This document shows positions 6,931 to 13,609 of a DNA stretch of 13,609 nucleotides, piece by piece. The first letter of the stretch is position 1. Every line of letters starts with the position of its first letter. Source of the DNA: Nitrospira sp. UBA6493 (GTDB taxonomy: Bacteria; Nitrospirota; Nitrospiria; Nitrospirales; Nitrospiraceae). The notes beneath the pieces were generated by a model. The model saw nothing but the letters and a program-made list of their open reading frames with translations. It had not been told where the DNA came from and ran no database searches. The stretch lies in assembly GCA_002435325.1 (NCBI GenBank), contig DJMJ01000022.1, forward strand, positions 1-13,609, in the 5' to 3' direction. Both the position numbers and the translations under genes were made by a program.

Positions 6931-9647
6931 CAACGAACCTCCCGCCCTCGAACAGTTGCAGCACGCATCATCCCTTTCCACACTTCCATCGCCAGAAGTG
7001 GCAGCACTCCGACGCCGAGAGCCAAGAGCCAATGCGCAGGATCGAAACGGGCCGTCTTAAAAAGTCCGGTCGTCCATGGATTGAGCACCACCGCCACTTG
7101 CAGCAGGGCCGACCCCGCCACCGCCCACACCAGCGGCCGGTTCGTCCATACACCGACTTGAAAGAGCGAATAGCGATCGCTCCGGCAATTGAGCGCATGA
7201 AAGAGCTGCACAAACACCAACACCGTGAAGGCCAAGGTCCGCGCGCGGTCAAGGTCTAGCTCCATCCCGTACAGGCAAAAAGCAAACGTAGCCATCGTGA
7301 TCAACGCCATGAACAGGCCCTGCGCGCACATGACATACAGGCGCTCCCGATCCAAAATCTGTGCTTGGGGATGGCGTGGAGACCGTTTCATAATGTCAGG
7401 ATCCGCCGGGTCCACAGACAGCGCCAGCGCGGGAAGCCCATCCGTGACAAGGTTGATCCAGAGAATCTGCACCGGCAAGAGCGGCAACGGCATTCCGATC
7501 AAAGCCGTCAACAACATCACCAACACCTCACTGATATTGCAGGACAGCAAATAGTGCACGGCCTTTTGGATATTGTCATACACCCCACGCCCCTCTTCGA
7601 CCGCGGCGGCAATCGAGGCAAAGTTGTCGTCGGTGACCACCATGTCGGACGCCTCCTTCGCGACATCCGTTCCGGTGAGCCCCATGGCCACACCGATATC
7701 CGCCGCTTTGATCGCGGGCGCATCGTTCACGCCGTCACCCGTCATCGCCACCACCGCGCCCCGGCTCTTCCATGCCCGGACAATGCGAAGCTTATGTTCC
7801 GCCGATACCCGCGCATAGACGGTCACCTGCTCCACCAGACGGTCCAGGTCCCGGTCATCCAGTCCGTCGAGCTCTACGCCGGACAGCGCCTGCGCCTCAT
7901 CCCTCAAGATACCGAGGTCACGGGCTATGGCCACCGCGGTCTCTTTGTGATCCCCAGTGATCATCACGGTGCGAATCCCGGCCTGACGGCAGCGCTCGAC
8001 GGCCGCCTTGGCTTCAAGCCGCAAAGGATCCTTCATCGCGGCAAGACCCAGGAAGATCAGATTCTCCTCCACGACCTTGGCCTGATACTCACGCGGCGCG
8101 TTATCCAGCGCACGCCGTGCCACGCCGAGCACGCGAAGCGCCTGATGGGCGAAGGCATGATTCGCGTCAAGAATCCTGGCCCTGGTTTTGTCTTCCAACA
8201 CCTCGACCCGGCCTTCATGGGTTACCATATGCGTGCAGTGCGCCAACAGCACATCCGGCGCGCCTTTGACATAGGCGGTCGCCTCCCCAGCAGTGACTCT
8301 GACAACCGTCATCATCTTGCGCGCCGAGTCGAAAGGGATTTCTCCGAGCAACGGATGAGCTCGTTCCAGAGGTTCCTTGAAGAGCTGCCCTTTCGCCGCC
8401 GCAACCAGCAACGCGCCCTCTGTCGGATCTCCGATCACCCGCCACACACCGTGTTCGTCCTTAAGGCTCGCTCCGTTGCACAACACCGACGCTGCGAGCA
8501 ACTCCCGAAGGCCGTCCGAAAGCTGGTCCACACGCGTCCCATCCGTCAGGAACAGGCCCTTAGGGGTATACCCATCACCGGTCACGTCCACGATCTGTCG
8601 ATTGACGTATAGACGAGTCACCGTCATTTCATTTCTCGTGAGCGTCCCAGTCTTGTCGGTGCAGATGACGGTCGTCGAGCCAAGCGTTTCAACAGCGGGC
8701 AGGCGACGAATCAAGGCATGGCGTTTCACCATCTTGGTCACGCCGAGTGCTAACGTAATGGTGACGATAGCCGGCAACCCTTCGGGAATCGCGGCCACGG
8801 CCAAACTGACCGCCGTAAGAAACATGGTTAGCAGCGGCACCCCCCGGAACAATCCCAGAAGAAACACCAGCACGACAATCCCCAGAGAAAGCCACAGCAA
8901 GGTATGACCGAGGTGCTCCAGCCGGCGCTGCAACGGGGTTTCTTCCTGCTCAGCCTGCGCCGCGCGGTTGATCATCGTGGCGATCTTCCCGAGCTCCGTC
9001 CCGATGCCGGTTGCGGCCACCAGGGCGCGGCCCTTCCCGGATACCGCAACGGTTCCCATGAACAGCATGTTGCGCCGGTCACCGATCGGGAGACGGTCAT
9101 CAGAAAGCGATTCCGCAGACTTGGCGACCGGCGTCGATTCACCAGTCAACGAGGCTTCCTGCGTTTGCAATCCAGCCGCATAGACCAGCCGCCCATCCGC
9201 CGGCATACGATCGCCCGCTTCGACCTGGATGAGATCCCCTCGCACCAATTCTCTGGCAGGGATCGACCGGATCTCCCCTCCGCGCAGCACGCGCGCCGTC
9301 ACGATTGAAAGCTTTCGCAGAGCGGCCAGCGATTGTTCGGCCCGATACTCCTGTACGAATCCCAGCACCGCATTGAGGAACACGATGATCAGAATCGCTC
9401 CGGCATCGACCCACTCCTGCAGCAGTCCCGACACTACTGCGGCGCCGATGAGAACCCAGACGATCACACTGGAGAACTGGGCGAGAAATAGTATGAACGG
9501 AGAGAGGGGTGGCGCTTCTGGCAATTCATTCGGACCGTCATCCGCGAGACGACGCTGGGCCTCGGCTTCGGTCAGCCCTGTCTCAATATCGGCTTGCAGC
9601 TCTTGCGCAAACTGTTCAGCGCTCAGGGCATACCACGCAGTGGTCAT
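6930..9647 (-). CDS. type II cation-translocating P-type ATPase, probably Ca2+ (PMCA/SERCA-like)
   Basis: The 905-residue pump has every P-type hallmark. An N-terminal cation-ATPase domain (WYALSAEQF onward) is followed by the actuator loop TGES at 168-171. The phosphorylation motif CTDKTGTLT has Asp331. The nucleotide-binding KGAPD is at 461-465 and the hinge TGDGVNDAPA at 636-645. TM4 carries AAIPEGLPA (Glu289), TM5 CNISEVL (Asn704, Glu707), TM6 NLVTDGLPAL (Asn732, Thr735, Asp736). These match Ca2+ site II of type IIA pumps. In TM8 the segment VFVQLFHALN has Gln814 where SERCA has Glu908, as in PMCA, hinting at one Ca2+ per cycle. The likely role is Ca2+ (or possibly Mn2+) export across the inner membrane. 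ATG 9647 is chosen: GGAGG lies 12 bases upstream. A TTG at 9668 would add 7 residues. Its stop overlaps the downstream NTF2-like gene. Confidence 0.92.
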   Translation of the reverse strand: MTTAWYALSAEQFAQELQADIETGLTEAEAQRRLADDGPNELPEAPPLSPFILFLAQFSSVIVWVLIGAAVVSGLLQEWVDAGAILIIVFLNAVLGFVQEYRAEQSLAALRKLSIVTARVLRGGEIRSIPARELVRGDLIQVEAGDRMPADGRLVYAAGLQTQEASLTGESTPVAKSAESLSDDRLPIGDRRNMLFMGTVAVSGKGRALVAATGIGTELGKIATMINRAAQAEQEETPLQRRLEHLGHTLLWLSLGIVVLVFLLGLFRGVPLLTMFLTAVSLAVAAIPEGLPAIVTITLALGVTKMVKRHALIRRLPAVETLGSTTVICTDKTGTLTRNEMTVTRLYVNRQIVDVTGDGYTPKGLFLTDGTRVDQLSDGLRELLAASVLCNGASLKDEHGVWRVIGDPTEGALLVAAAKGQLFKEPLERAHPLLGEIPFDSARKMMTVVRVTAGEATAYVKGAPDVLLAHCTHMVTHEGRVEVLEDKTRARILDANHAFAHQALRVLGVARRALDNAPREYQAKVVEENLIFLGLAAMKDPLRLEAKAAVERCRQAGIRTVMITGDHKETAVAIARDLGILRDEAQALSGVELDGLDDRDLDRLVEQVTVYARVSAEHKLRIVRAWKSRGAVVAMTGDGVNDAPAIKAADIGVAMGLTGTDVAKEASDMVVTDDNFASIAAAVEEGRGVYDNIQKAVHYLLSCNISEVLVMLLTALIGMPLPLLPVQILWINLVTDGLPALALSVDPADPDIMKRSPRHPQAQILDRERLYVMCAQGLFMALITMATFAFCLYGMELDLDRARTLAFTVLVFVQLFHALNCRSDRYSLFQVGVWTNRPLVWAVAGSALLQVAVVLNPWTTGLFKTARFDPAHWLLALGVGVLPLLAMEVWKGMMRAATVRGREVR

Positions 9648-9710
9648 TCTTCTACCAATCCTCCACAATGGTCCCAGTTATTGAATGCGGCCTGAGCGTC
9701 CGCGAGGGCC

Positions 9711-10010
9711 TCAACGGCCATCTCCTCTCGCTTCCAGCCCCGACCCTCTCGCCCCTTCCAGCTTGACCTCCGTCTGCCACCGCCAAAAGACATAGATGGC
9801 CGGGATCACAAACAAGGTCAGGAGCATCGCGGAGAAGACCCCGCCGACCATCGGCGCGGCCAACCGCTTCATGACGTCCGCGCCGGTTCCTGTGGCCCAC
9901 ATCACTGGAATCAGGCCGAGAACGTTCGCGAGGCCGGCCATGCTCATCGGCCGGATGCGTTCCACGGCCCCGGCCTGGACGGTGCAATTGAGATCCTCAA
10001 GCGATCTCAA
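9711..10010 (-). pseudogene. C-terminal remnant of a CusA/CzcA-type heavy-metal RND efflux pump
   Basis: About 99 codons match only the last tenth of an HME-RND inner-membrane pump, normally about 1040 residues. Diagnostic text is GAVERIRPMSM, GLIPVMWATGTGADVMKRL, AAPMVGGVFSAMLLTLFVIP and IYVFWRW, covering the last two transmembrane helices. The rest of the pump is absent from the window: homology stops near DLNC at about 9988, exactly at the 12-bp hairpin. No plausible start or ribosome binding site serves the fragment. The tail after WRW (residues 78-99, EGARGSGLEARGDGR) looks unrelated and unselected. It lies between the CBS gene and the ATPase, same strand, and is most likely a deletion relic. 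A functional short peptide is possible but unsupported. Confidence 0.8.
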
Positions 10011-10014
10011 TTGC
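9984..10014. repeat. perfect 12-bp inverted repeat at the boundary of the RND remnant
   Basis: GCAATTGAGATC (9984-9995) and GATCTCAATTGC (10003-10014) are exact reverse complements around a 7-base loop CTCAAGC. In RNA either strand would form a stable hairpin. There is no T-run on either side, so it is not an intrinsic terminator for the CBS gene. Its right arm lies where RND homology is lost, so it may mark a rearrangement junction. Confidence 0.75.
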
Positions 10015-10148
10015 CCCGCCGCCTTGCGCAGGCCTGTCCCACAATGCCCCAGTGCAGACCAGAAGGAAATGCCGGCAAACGCTTACCTACCTCAAGATGC
10101 GGCGGCTGTGCAAACCTCACTCGCCGAGTCTGAAATGCTGCCAAGAAA

Positions 10149-10994
10149 TTATGTTCTGCGCAGAAACTCCGGCCGGTCGCGGATGGAGACCATCTTGATC
10201 AGATCCCGGATGGAGAGCACCCCGACAATCTTGGCATTTTCCGTCACCGCCAGGTGGCGCACACGCTTGCGGGCCATGAGATCGCTGGCATCGCGAATCG
10301 TCCGGTTGATGTCGATATCGAGCAGCGGGGAGTTCATCAACGCGCCCACGCGGATCGTCTTGGCATCCAGCTGATAGGCCAGACCCTTCCGGACCAGATC
10401 GCTTTCCGTCACAATCCCCACCATCTCACCGGCCTCGATCACAAACAGAGAGCCGATATGCTTCTCCACCATGCGCGTGGCCGCCTCGGCCACGGTTTCA
10501 CGGCTCTCGATCGTCTCCAGCGCGGCCTGCATCAGCACACTCAAAGGCCGATAGACGTTGTCCAATTCACGAGCCGGACCGGTTTCGGCCTCGACAAAAT
10601 GCCGGACGAGATCCCGCGCGGAGATCAGCCCGACCACTTCATTCCCGTCAGAAACCGCCAGGTGACGGACCTTGTGCGTCTCCATCAGATGACTGGCATC
10701 CAGCATCGGGCGGTCCGGCGCAATCGTCAGCAACGGGCAGGCCATCACCTGCCCGGCGGTCATCCGCTCCGGATCGAGGCCTTGCACCAACACCTTCCGA
10801 ACCAAATCGGTCTCCGTAATGATCCCGACGATACGACAGTCCTTCTCTTGACGATCAAGCGATTCCACCAGGATGGAACTCAGACTCTGCGCCCGCATGC
10901 GCTCCGCCGTCGCCACCACCGTCGCCTCCTGCGGCACGACTTCTAACTGACGATGCATGTACTCACTGACACGTTGACCAGACGTTCCTGACAT
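10149..10994 (-). CDS. four-CBS-domain (two Bateman module) protein
   Basis: The 281 residues are two tandem Bateman modules and nothing else. Four CBS repeats are visible from recurring text: VSEYMHRQLEVVPQEATV...IVGIITETDLVR; AGQVMACPLLTIAPDRP...VVGLISARDLVRHF; VLMQAALETIESRETV...MVGIVTESDLVRKG; VGALMNSPLLDIDINRT...IVGVLSIRDLIKMV. Each ends in the typical G(I/V)(I/L)(T/S)xxDL signature. CBS pairs usually bind adenine nucleotides and act as energy or signal sensors; with no output domain it probably acts on a partner. Start choice is firm: AAAGGAG (11000-11006) lies 5 bases before ATG 10994. Further upstream in-frame codons (to 11045) lack a site. It is followed by the RND remnant and ATPase on the same strand. 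Confidence 0.9.
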   Translation of the reverse strand: MSGTSGQRVSEYMHRQLEVVPQEATVVATAERMRAQSLSSILVESLDRQEKDCRIVGIITETDLVRKVLVQGLDPERMTAGQVMACPLLTIAPDRPMLDASHLMETHKVRHLAVSDGNEVVGLISARDLVRHFVEAETGPARELDNVYRPLSVLMQAALETIESRETVAEAATRMVEKHIGSLFVIEAGEMVGIVTESDLVRKGLAYQLDAKTIRVGALMNSPLLDIDINRTIRDASDLMARKRVRHLAVTENAKIVGVLSIRDLIKMVSIRDRPEFLRRT

Positions 10995-10999
10995 ACCGG

Positions 11000-11006
11000 C
11001 TCCTTT
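11000..11006 (-). promoter_or_regulatory. Shine-Dalgarno AAAGGAG fixing the CBS protein start
   Basis: On the minus strand AAAGGAG is followed by the 5-base spacer CCGGT and ATG at 10994. This selects the MSGTSGQ start over the ATGs up to 17 codons upstream, one of which overlaps this site. Confidence 0.7.
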
Positions 11007-11156
11007 CATTGGGACAAATCCATACGTACGATCATTATTCATCACACAGGTTTTCCCTGCCTCTTTTTATGGCGCAGCCAAACAGACCTTCACTGCGCGC
11101 ATCGAGGGAGCATAGGGATTTCCCCTTCAGTCTCCCACCCCCCTCACACCCACTCA

Positions 11157-11367
11157 GGCGGCTGGATGAGCGGATGCGCGGGCTGGCTTGCGCCCTGGCG
11201 AACATTGCCCCCCAGGAAAGCCAAGATGCTGCCGATGTGCGCCGACATTGCGATGCTTCATCGCGGCTTTAGAGGCGCACTCGACTCACAAACACATGCC
11301 CTAAAAGTCACCATGACATCTGCGCATCATGGCGCAACCGGACCGGGCATCCGCTCATCCAGCCGCC
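11157..11367. repeat. 211-bp element with perfect 21-bp terminal inverted repeats (MITE-like)
   Basis: The arms 11157-11177 (starting GGCGGCTGGATGAGCGG) and 11347-11367 (ending CATCCAGCCGCC) are exact reverse complements over 21 bases, flanking 169 bases. Complementarity partly resumes inside: TTGCGCC (11188-11194) pairs with GGCGCAA (11331-11337). A smaller inner pair CCATGA/TCATGG lies near 11311-11332. The interior shows no transposase and no convincing gene. No clean target duplication abuts the ends; a C-rich 9-base direct repeat CCCCCTCAC lies 9 and 8 bases outside (11139-11147, 11376-11384), which may be chance. The element lies between the zwf stop (11381) and the CBS start. The remaining gap, 11007-11156, holds nothing I can identify. 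It could be a miniature transposable element or a long-range mRNA hairpin closing zwf. Confidence 0.6.
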
Positions 11368-11380
11368 CTCCGCCTCCCCC

Positions 11381-12844
11381 TCACCACCCTAGCTGCCATT
11401 GATGTCCATGCCGTTCGACTAGCGCGTCCGCCTCGCGCGGTCCCCAGGTGCCGGCGCTGTACGGGTGAATCGCGCGCGCGCCGGCCAATAACGGGTCATA
11501 GAGCCGCCAGGCCGTTTCGGTAAAATCAGCGCTGACAAAGAGCGTCTGATCGCCGATCATCACGTCGCGCAAGAGCGTCTCGTAGGCTTCAGGCAATTGC
11601 CCGATGGATTTCTGATAGTCGAATTGCAACGCATGATCGCTCAGTTGAAACGGCCGCCCCGGGCTCTTCACGGAAAAACACAGCGAGAACCCTTCGCTGG
11701 GCTGTAAGGTAATCAGCAGCTTGTTGGAGGCGATGCTGCCCGGATCGAGTGAGCGAAAGACCTGGGTGGGAGCTTCGCGGAAAATCACCGCGACCTGGGT
11801 GAGTTTGCGCGGGAAGCGCTTGCCGGTCCTGAGATAGAACGGCACGCCATTCCAGCGCCAGTTTTGAATCTCCGCTTTCAACGCGACATAGGTCTCGGTC
11901 GTCGAATCGGCCGGCACGCCGGGCTCTTCCCGATAGCCAGGAATTGTCTGGCCTGCAAGCTGCCACGACGTATACTGACCGAAGACCGCATCCTCATGCG
12001 TAATCGGCGCAATGGAATGGAGCACTTTTTGTTTTTCACTCTGGATGGCGGCCGCATCGAACGAGACCGGCACTTCCATCGCGACCACGGTCATGAGTTG
12101 GGTCAGATGGTTCTGGACCATGTCCCGGAGCGCCCCAGCCTGTTGATAGTAGGGGCCACGATGCTCCACGCCAAGATCTTCGGCCACCGTAATCTGCACA
12201 TTCTCGATGCGGTCGCGGTTCCAGAGCGATTCGAAAATCGGATTGGCAAAGCGGAACGCCAGAAGATTCTGCACCGTCTCCTTCCCGAGATAATGATCGA
12301 TGCGATAGATCTGGGATTCGTCGATATAGTGATGCAATGTCGTATTCAGATGCCGGGCCGACGGAAAGTCATGGCCGAAGGGTTTCTCGAACACCACACG
12401 AACCCACCCCTGGCTCTTGAGCAACCCGGCCTGATGGAGCCGCTCCATCGCGATCGGCACAGTGTCAGGGGGCAAAGCCAGATAAAACACCCGGTTCTCC
12501 GGCATGTTGTGGGTACGCTCTAAGCGCCGGATATATCCGGCCAGCGCCTCGTAATCCTGCGCGCCCCCTTCATGCACTGTTTGGTAATGAAGACACTCGT
12601 CACACCAGGCGCGCAACTCCGTATGATTGTGCCAACCGGCTTTCTGCAAGCCTTCGAATGCCCAGAGTCGAAACCCTTCTTCGCCCATCTCGGGCAACGC
12701 CGCTCCGACGATCAGGGTATTGCGAGTCTCCAGCACGCCTTGATCCCGCAGATGATACAGCGCGGGGAGCAATTTCCGGCGCGTCAGATCGCCGGTCGCC
12801 CCGATAATGACAAACACATGCGGCTCAACCTGCTGGTGCGACAT
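11381..12844 (-). CDS. zwf: glucose-6-phosphate 1-dehydrogenase
   Basis: It oxidises glucose-6-phosphate to 6-phosphogluconolactone with NADP+ or NAD+, the cytoplasmic entry step of the oxidative pentose phosphate pathway. The 487 residues match the family. The N-terminal Rossmann motif GATGDLTRRKLLPAL is at 15-29, EKPFGHD at 153-159, and the substrate-binding signature YRIDHYLGKE at 180-189 includes His184. MVQNHLTQ places the expected catalytic His at 246. The C-terminal LLRDVMIGDQTLF and the AWRLYDPLL block are also typical. Cofactor preference cannot be settled from sequence alone. ATG 12844 is chosen because GAGAGG (12854-12859) lies 9 bases upstream; the open frame back to 12889 adds 15 residues that do not fit the family. 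No gnd, pgl or opcA is next to it in the window, so it seems a single-gene unit. The 211-bp inverted-repeat element begins 14 bases after its stop. Confidence 0.95.
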   Translation of the reverse strand: MSHQQVEPHVFVIIGATGDLTRRKLLPALYHLRDQGVLETRNTLIVGAALPEMGEEGFRLWAFEGLQKAGWHNHTELRAWCDECLHYQTVHEGGAQDYEALAGYIRRLERTHNMPENRVFYLALPPDTVPIAMERLHQAGLLKSQGWVRVVFEKPFGHDFPSARHLNTTLHHYIDESQIYRIDHYLGKETVQNLLAFRFANPIFESLWNRDRIENVQITVAEDLGVEHRGPYYQQAGALRDMVQNHLTQLMTVVAMEVPVSFDAAAIQSEKQKVLHSIAPITHEDAVFGQYTSWQLAGQTIPGYREEPGVPADSTTETYVALKAEIQNWRWNGVPFYLRTGKRFPRKLTQVAVIFREAPTQVFRSLDPGSIASNKLLITLQPSEGFSLCFSVKSPGRPFQLSDHALQFDYQKSIGQLPEAYETLLRDVMIGDQTLFVSADFTETAWRLYDPLLAGARAIHPYSAGTWGPREADALVERHGHQWQLGW

Positions 12845-12889
12845 CCCTCTGTTCCTCTCTGTAAACCACTCCGGAAGTATTGGACTCAC

Positions 12890-12918
12890 ATAATATAGTT
12901 ATCATGCTCCCTCGACAC
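12890..12918 (-). promoter_or_regulatory. possible sigma-70-type promoter of zwf
   Basis: On the minus strand TATTAT (12890-12895) matches the -10 consensus at five of six positions. With a 17-base spacer the -35 would be GTGTCG (12913-12918), a poor match of three. It sits about 46 bases before the zwf start at the right distance for a short leader. It is the most AT-rich spot in the yjdF-zwf gap. That gap also holds a small CTTGAT/ATCAAG stem (12982-12996) and a CCCC/GGGG pair (13023-13040), neither followed by a T-run. Confidence 0.3.
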
Positions 12919-13101
12919 GTTCTCATTCCACCCCGCAGTGTGCTCCCCGGAAGAGCCCAACAGGACTCCCTCTCTGACCCACTTGATCCAATCAAGCATC
13001 AGCAGGAGATGTGCCTGAGAAGCCCCTTGTTTTAATGGGGGGATAGAACGTTGCAGAGGCGTTTTGCTCCGTCATCAAAGAAAAGACCCTGGTGAAATGC
13101 G

Positions 13102-13609
13102 TCAGCGCGCCCCAGCTATAGCCCTGACGATCGCAAATCGAGAACTGGCCCAGGTGGCGGACATTGCGAGAACCGCGCCGGCCAATGCCGCCGCCATGTC
13201 CTTTTGCGCATCCCACTCATCGCCTTGAGTGCCCAGATACAGAGTCCCCAATTCCGGACTCACAAGGACGGCAACCACCGCCTCAATCACCTCAAACAAG
13301 GCGCTCTGAGCCAAAATAGCGCTGACAGGAAAATAGTAGGACCAGACTCCCTCCACCTTCGCAAGACGCACCAGCCACTCGCGAAACGGATAGGCCAACA
13401 GCGCACCGTACGCGAAGTGAACCATCCGATCGAACGGATTCCGGCTCAACGCAAAGACCTCTTTGAGCCAATACCCGAACGGCACTTCCGCATACGTATA
13501 ATGCGCGCCGATGGCGTGCAGCGTCAGGAACAAGGCGATCAAGCAATAGGACAGGCGGGAGAACTGAAAGCGGCGGTAGGTGATCACCAACAGTATAAGG
13601 CCGGCAACT
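13102..13609 (-). CDS. yjdF: YjdF/DUF2238-family membrane protein, 5' end cut by the window
   Basis: At least 169 codons are visible; the open frame runs off the right edge (VAGLILL precedes VITYRRF), so the N-terminus is missing. Family members have about 200 residues. Conserved text includes GAHYTYAEVPFGYWL, RNPFDRMVHFAYG, the acidic FEVIEAVVA and the diagnostic GTQGDEWDAQKDM. Four hydrophobic helices are seen in the visible part: about LSYCLIALFLTLHAI, HFAYGALLAYPF, FPVSAILAQSALFEVIEAVVAVL and DMAAALAGAVLAMSATW. It is a polytopic inner-membrane protein; its function is unknown in the family. The Asp/His/Glu residues within membrane segments could bind a metal or protons, which is inference. 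The stop is TGA at 13102-13104. Confidence 0.88.
   Translation of the reverse strand, partial: VAGLILLVITYRRFQFSRLSYCLIALFLTLHAIGAHYTYAEVPFGYWLKEVFALSRNPFDRMVHFAYGALLAYPFREWLVRLAKVEGVWSYYFPVSAILAQSALFEVIEAVVAVLVSPELGTLYLGTQGDEWDAQKDMAAALAGAVLAMSATWASSRFAIVRAIAGAR

Noticed and set aside
7365..8612. A 415-codon plus-strand open frame opposite the P-type ATPase
   Set aside because: It is a long antisense shadow; the ATPase has all catalytic motifs in frame, and the antisense text (many His/Arg/Pro) is not protein-like.
9984..10014. The 12-bp hairpin as an intrinsic terminator of the CBS gene
   Set aside because: There is no T-run after the stem in either direction and it lies about 135 bases beyond the stop.
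9997..10086. A 29-codon minus-strand frame between the CBS gene and the RND remnant, reading CRHFLLVCTGALWDRP and ending in a TGA inside the hairpin loop
   Set aside because: It looks vaguely like a decayed gene tail, possibly a transposase, but it is too short to support and no family could be named.
11139..11384. CCCCCTCAC direct repeats as a target-site duplication of the 211-bp element
   Set aside because: They are C-rich, low in complexity, and separated from the inverted repeats by 8-9 unmatched bases; kept only as a remark.
11166..11402. Small open frames in the zwf-CBS gap
   Set aside because: They run through the inverted-repeat element, lack ribosome binding sites and have Pro/His/Arg-rich low-complexity text.
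12992..13216. A 74-codon minus-strand frame overlapping the end of yjdF
   Set aside because: It is out of frame with yjdF, which has clear family motifs there, and carries no recognisable domain.

Overview
The window is ordinary chromosomal bacterial DNA, moderately GC-rich, with dense genes and two well-supported TTG starts. The gene set fits a Nitrospira-like member of the Nitrospirota: a glutathionyl-hydroquinone reductase, a Ca2+-type P-type ATPase, a four-CBS protein, a heavy-metal RND remnant, glucose-6-phosphate dehydrogenase and a YjdF-family membrane protein. No rRNA, tRNA or other taxonomic marker is present, so this placement is an inference from gene content and style. I see no CRISPR array, tRNA, rRNA, phage gene or intact insertion sequence.

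Layout. Positions 83-6246 are on the plus strand: a glutathionyl-hydroquinone reductase closed by a small intrinsic terminator; a very large exported protein of about 1209 residues made of aromatic FPLY-type repeats; and a two-TM membrane protein with a phospholipase-D-like domain that has lost its catalytic residues. Everything from 6352 to the right edge is on the minus strand. Read in its own direction this is: yjdF (cut by the window edge), zwf, a 211-bp element with perfect 21-bp inverted ends, a four-CBS-domain protein, a truncated C-terminal remnant of a CusA/CzcA efflux pump, a P-type ATPase, and an exported NTF2-like protein whose start overlaps the ATPase stop. The two blocks converge at about 6247-6351, where I see no clear terminator.

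How genes work together. The ATPase and the NTF2-like protein share a TGATG stop/start overlap, so they are almost certainly co-translated. The CBS protein, RND remnant and ATPase point the same way and may share a transcript, but gaps and the decayed pump make this less sure. zwf stands alone as the entry enzyme of the oxidative pentose phosphate route.

Most notable. The protein at 1276-4905 has a nested repeat: three sub-units of about 36, 41 and 45 residues form a super-unit of about 122 residues, present four times in a row, preceded by a simpler region with motifs every 17-20 residues. I know no named family for it. Two non-coding structures also deserve attention: the 211-bp inverted-repeat element downstream of zwf, and a perfect 12-bp hairpin exactly where RND homology begins.
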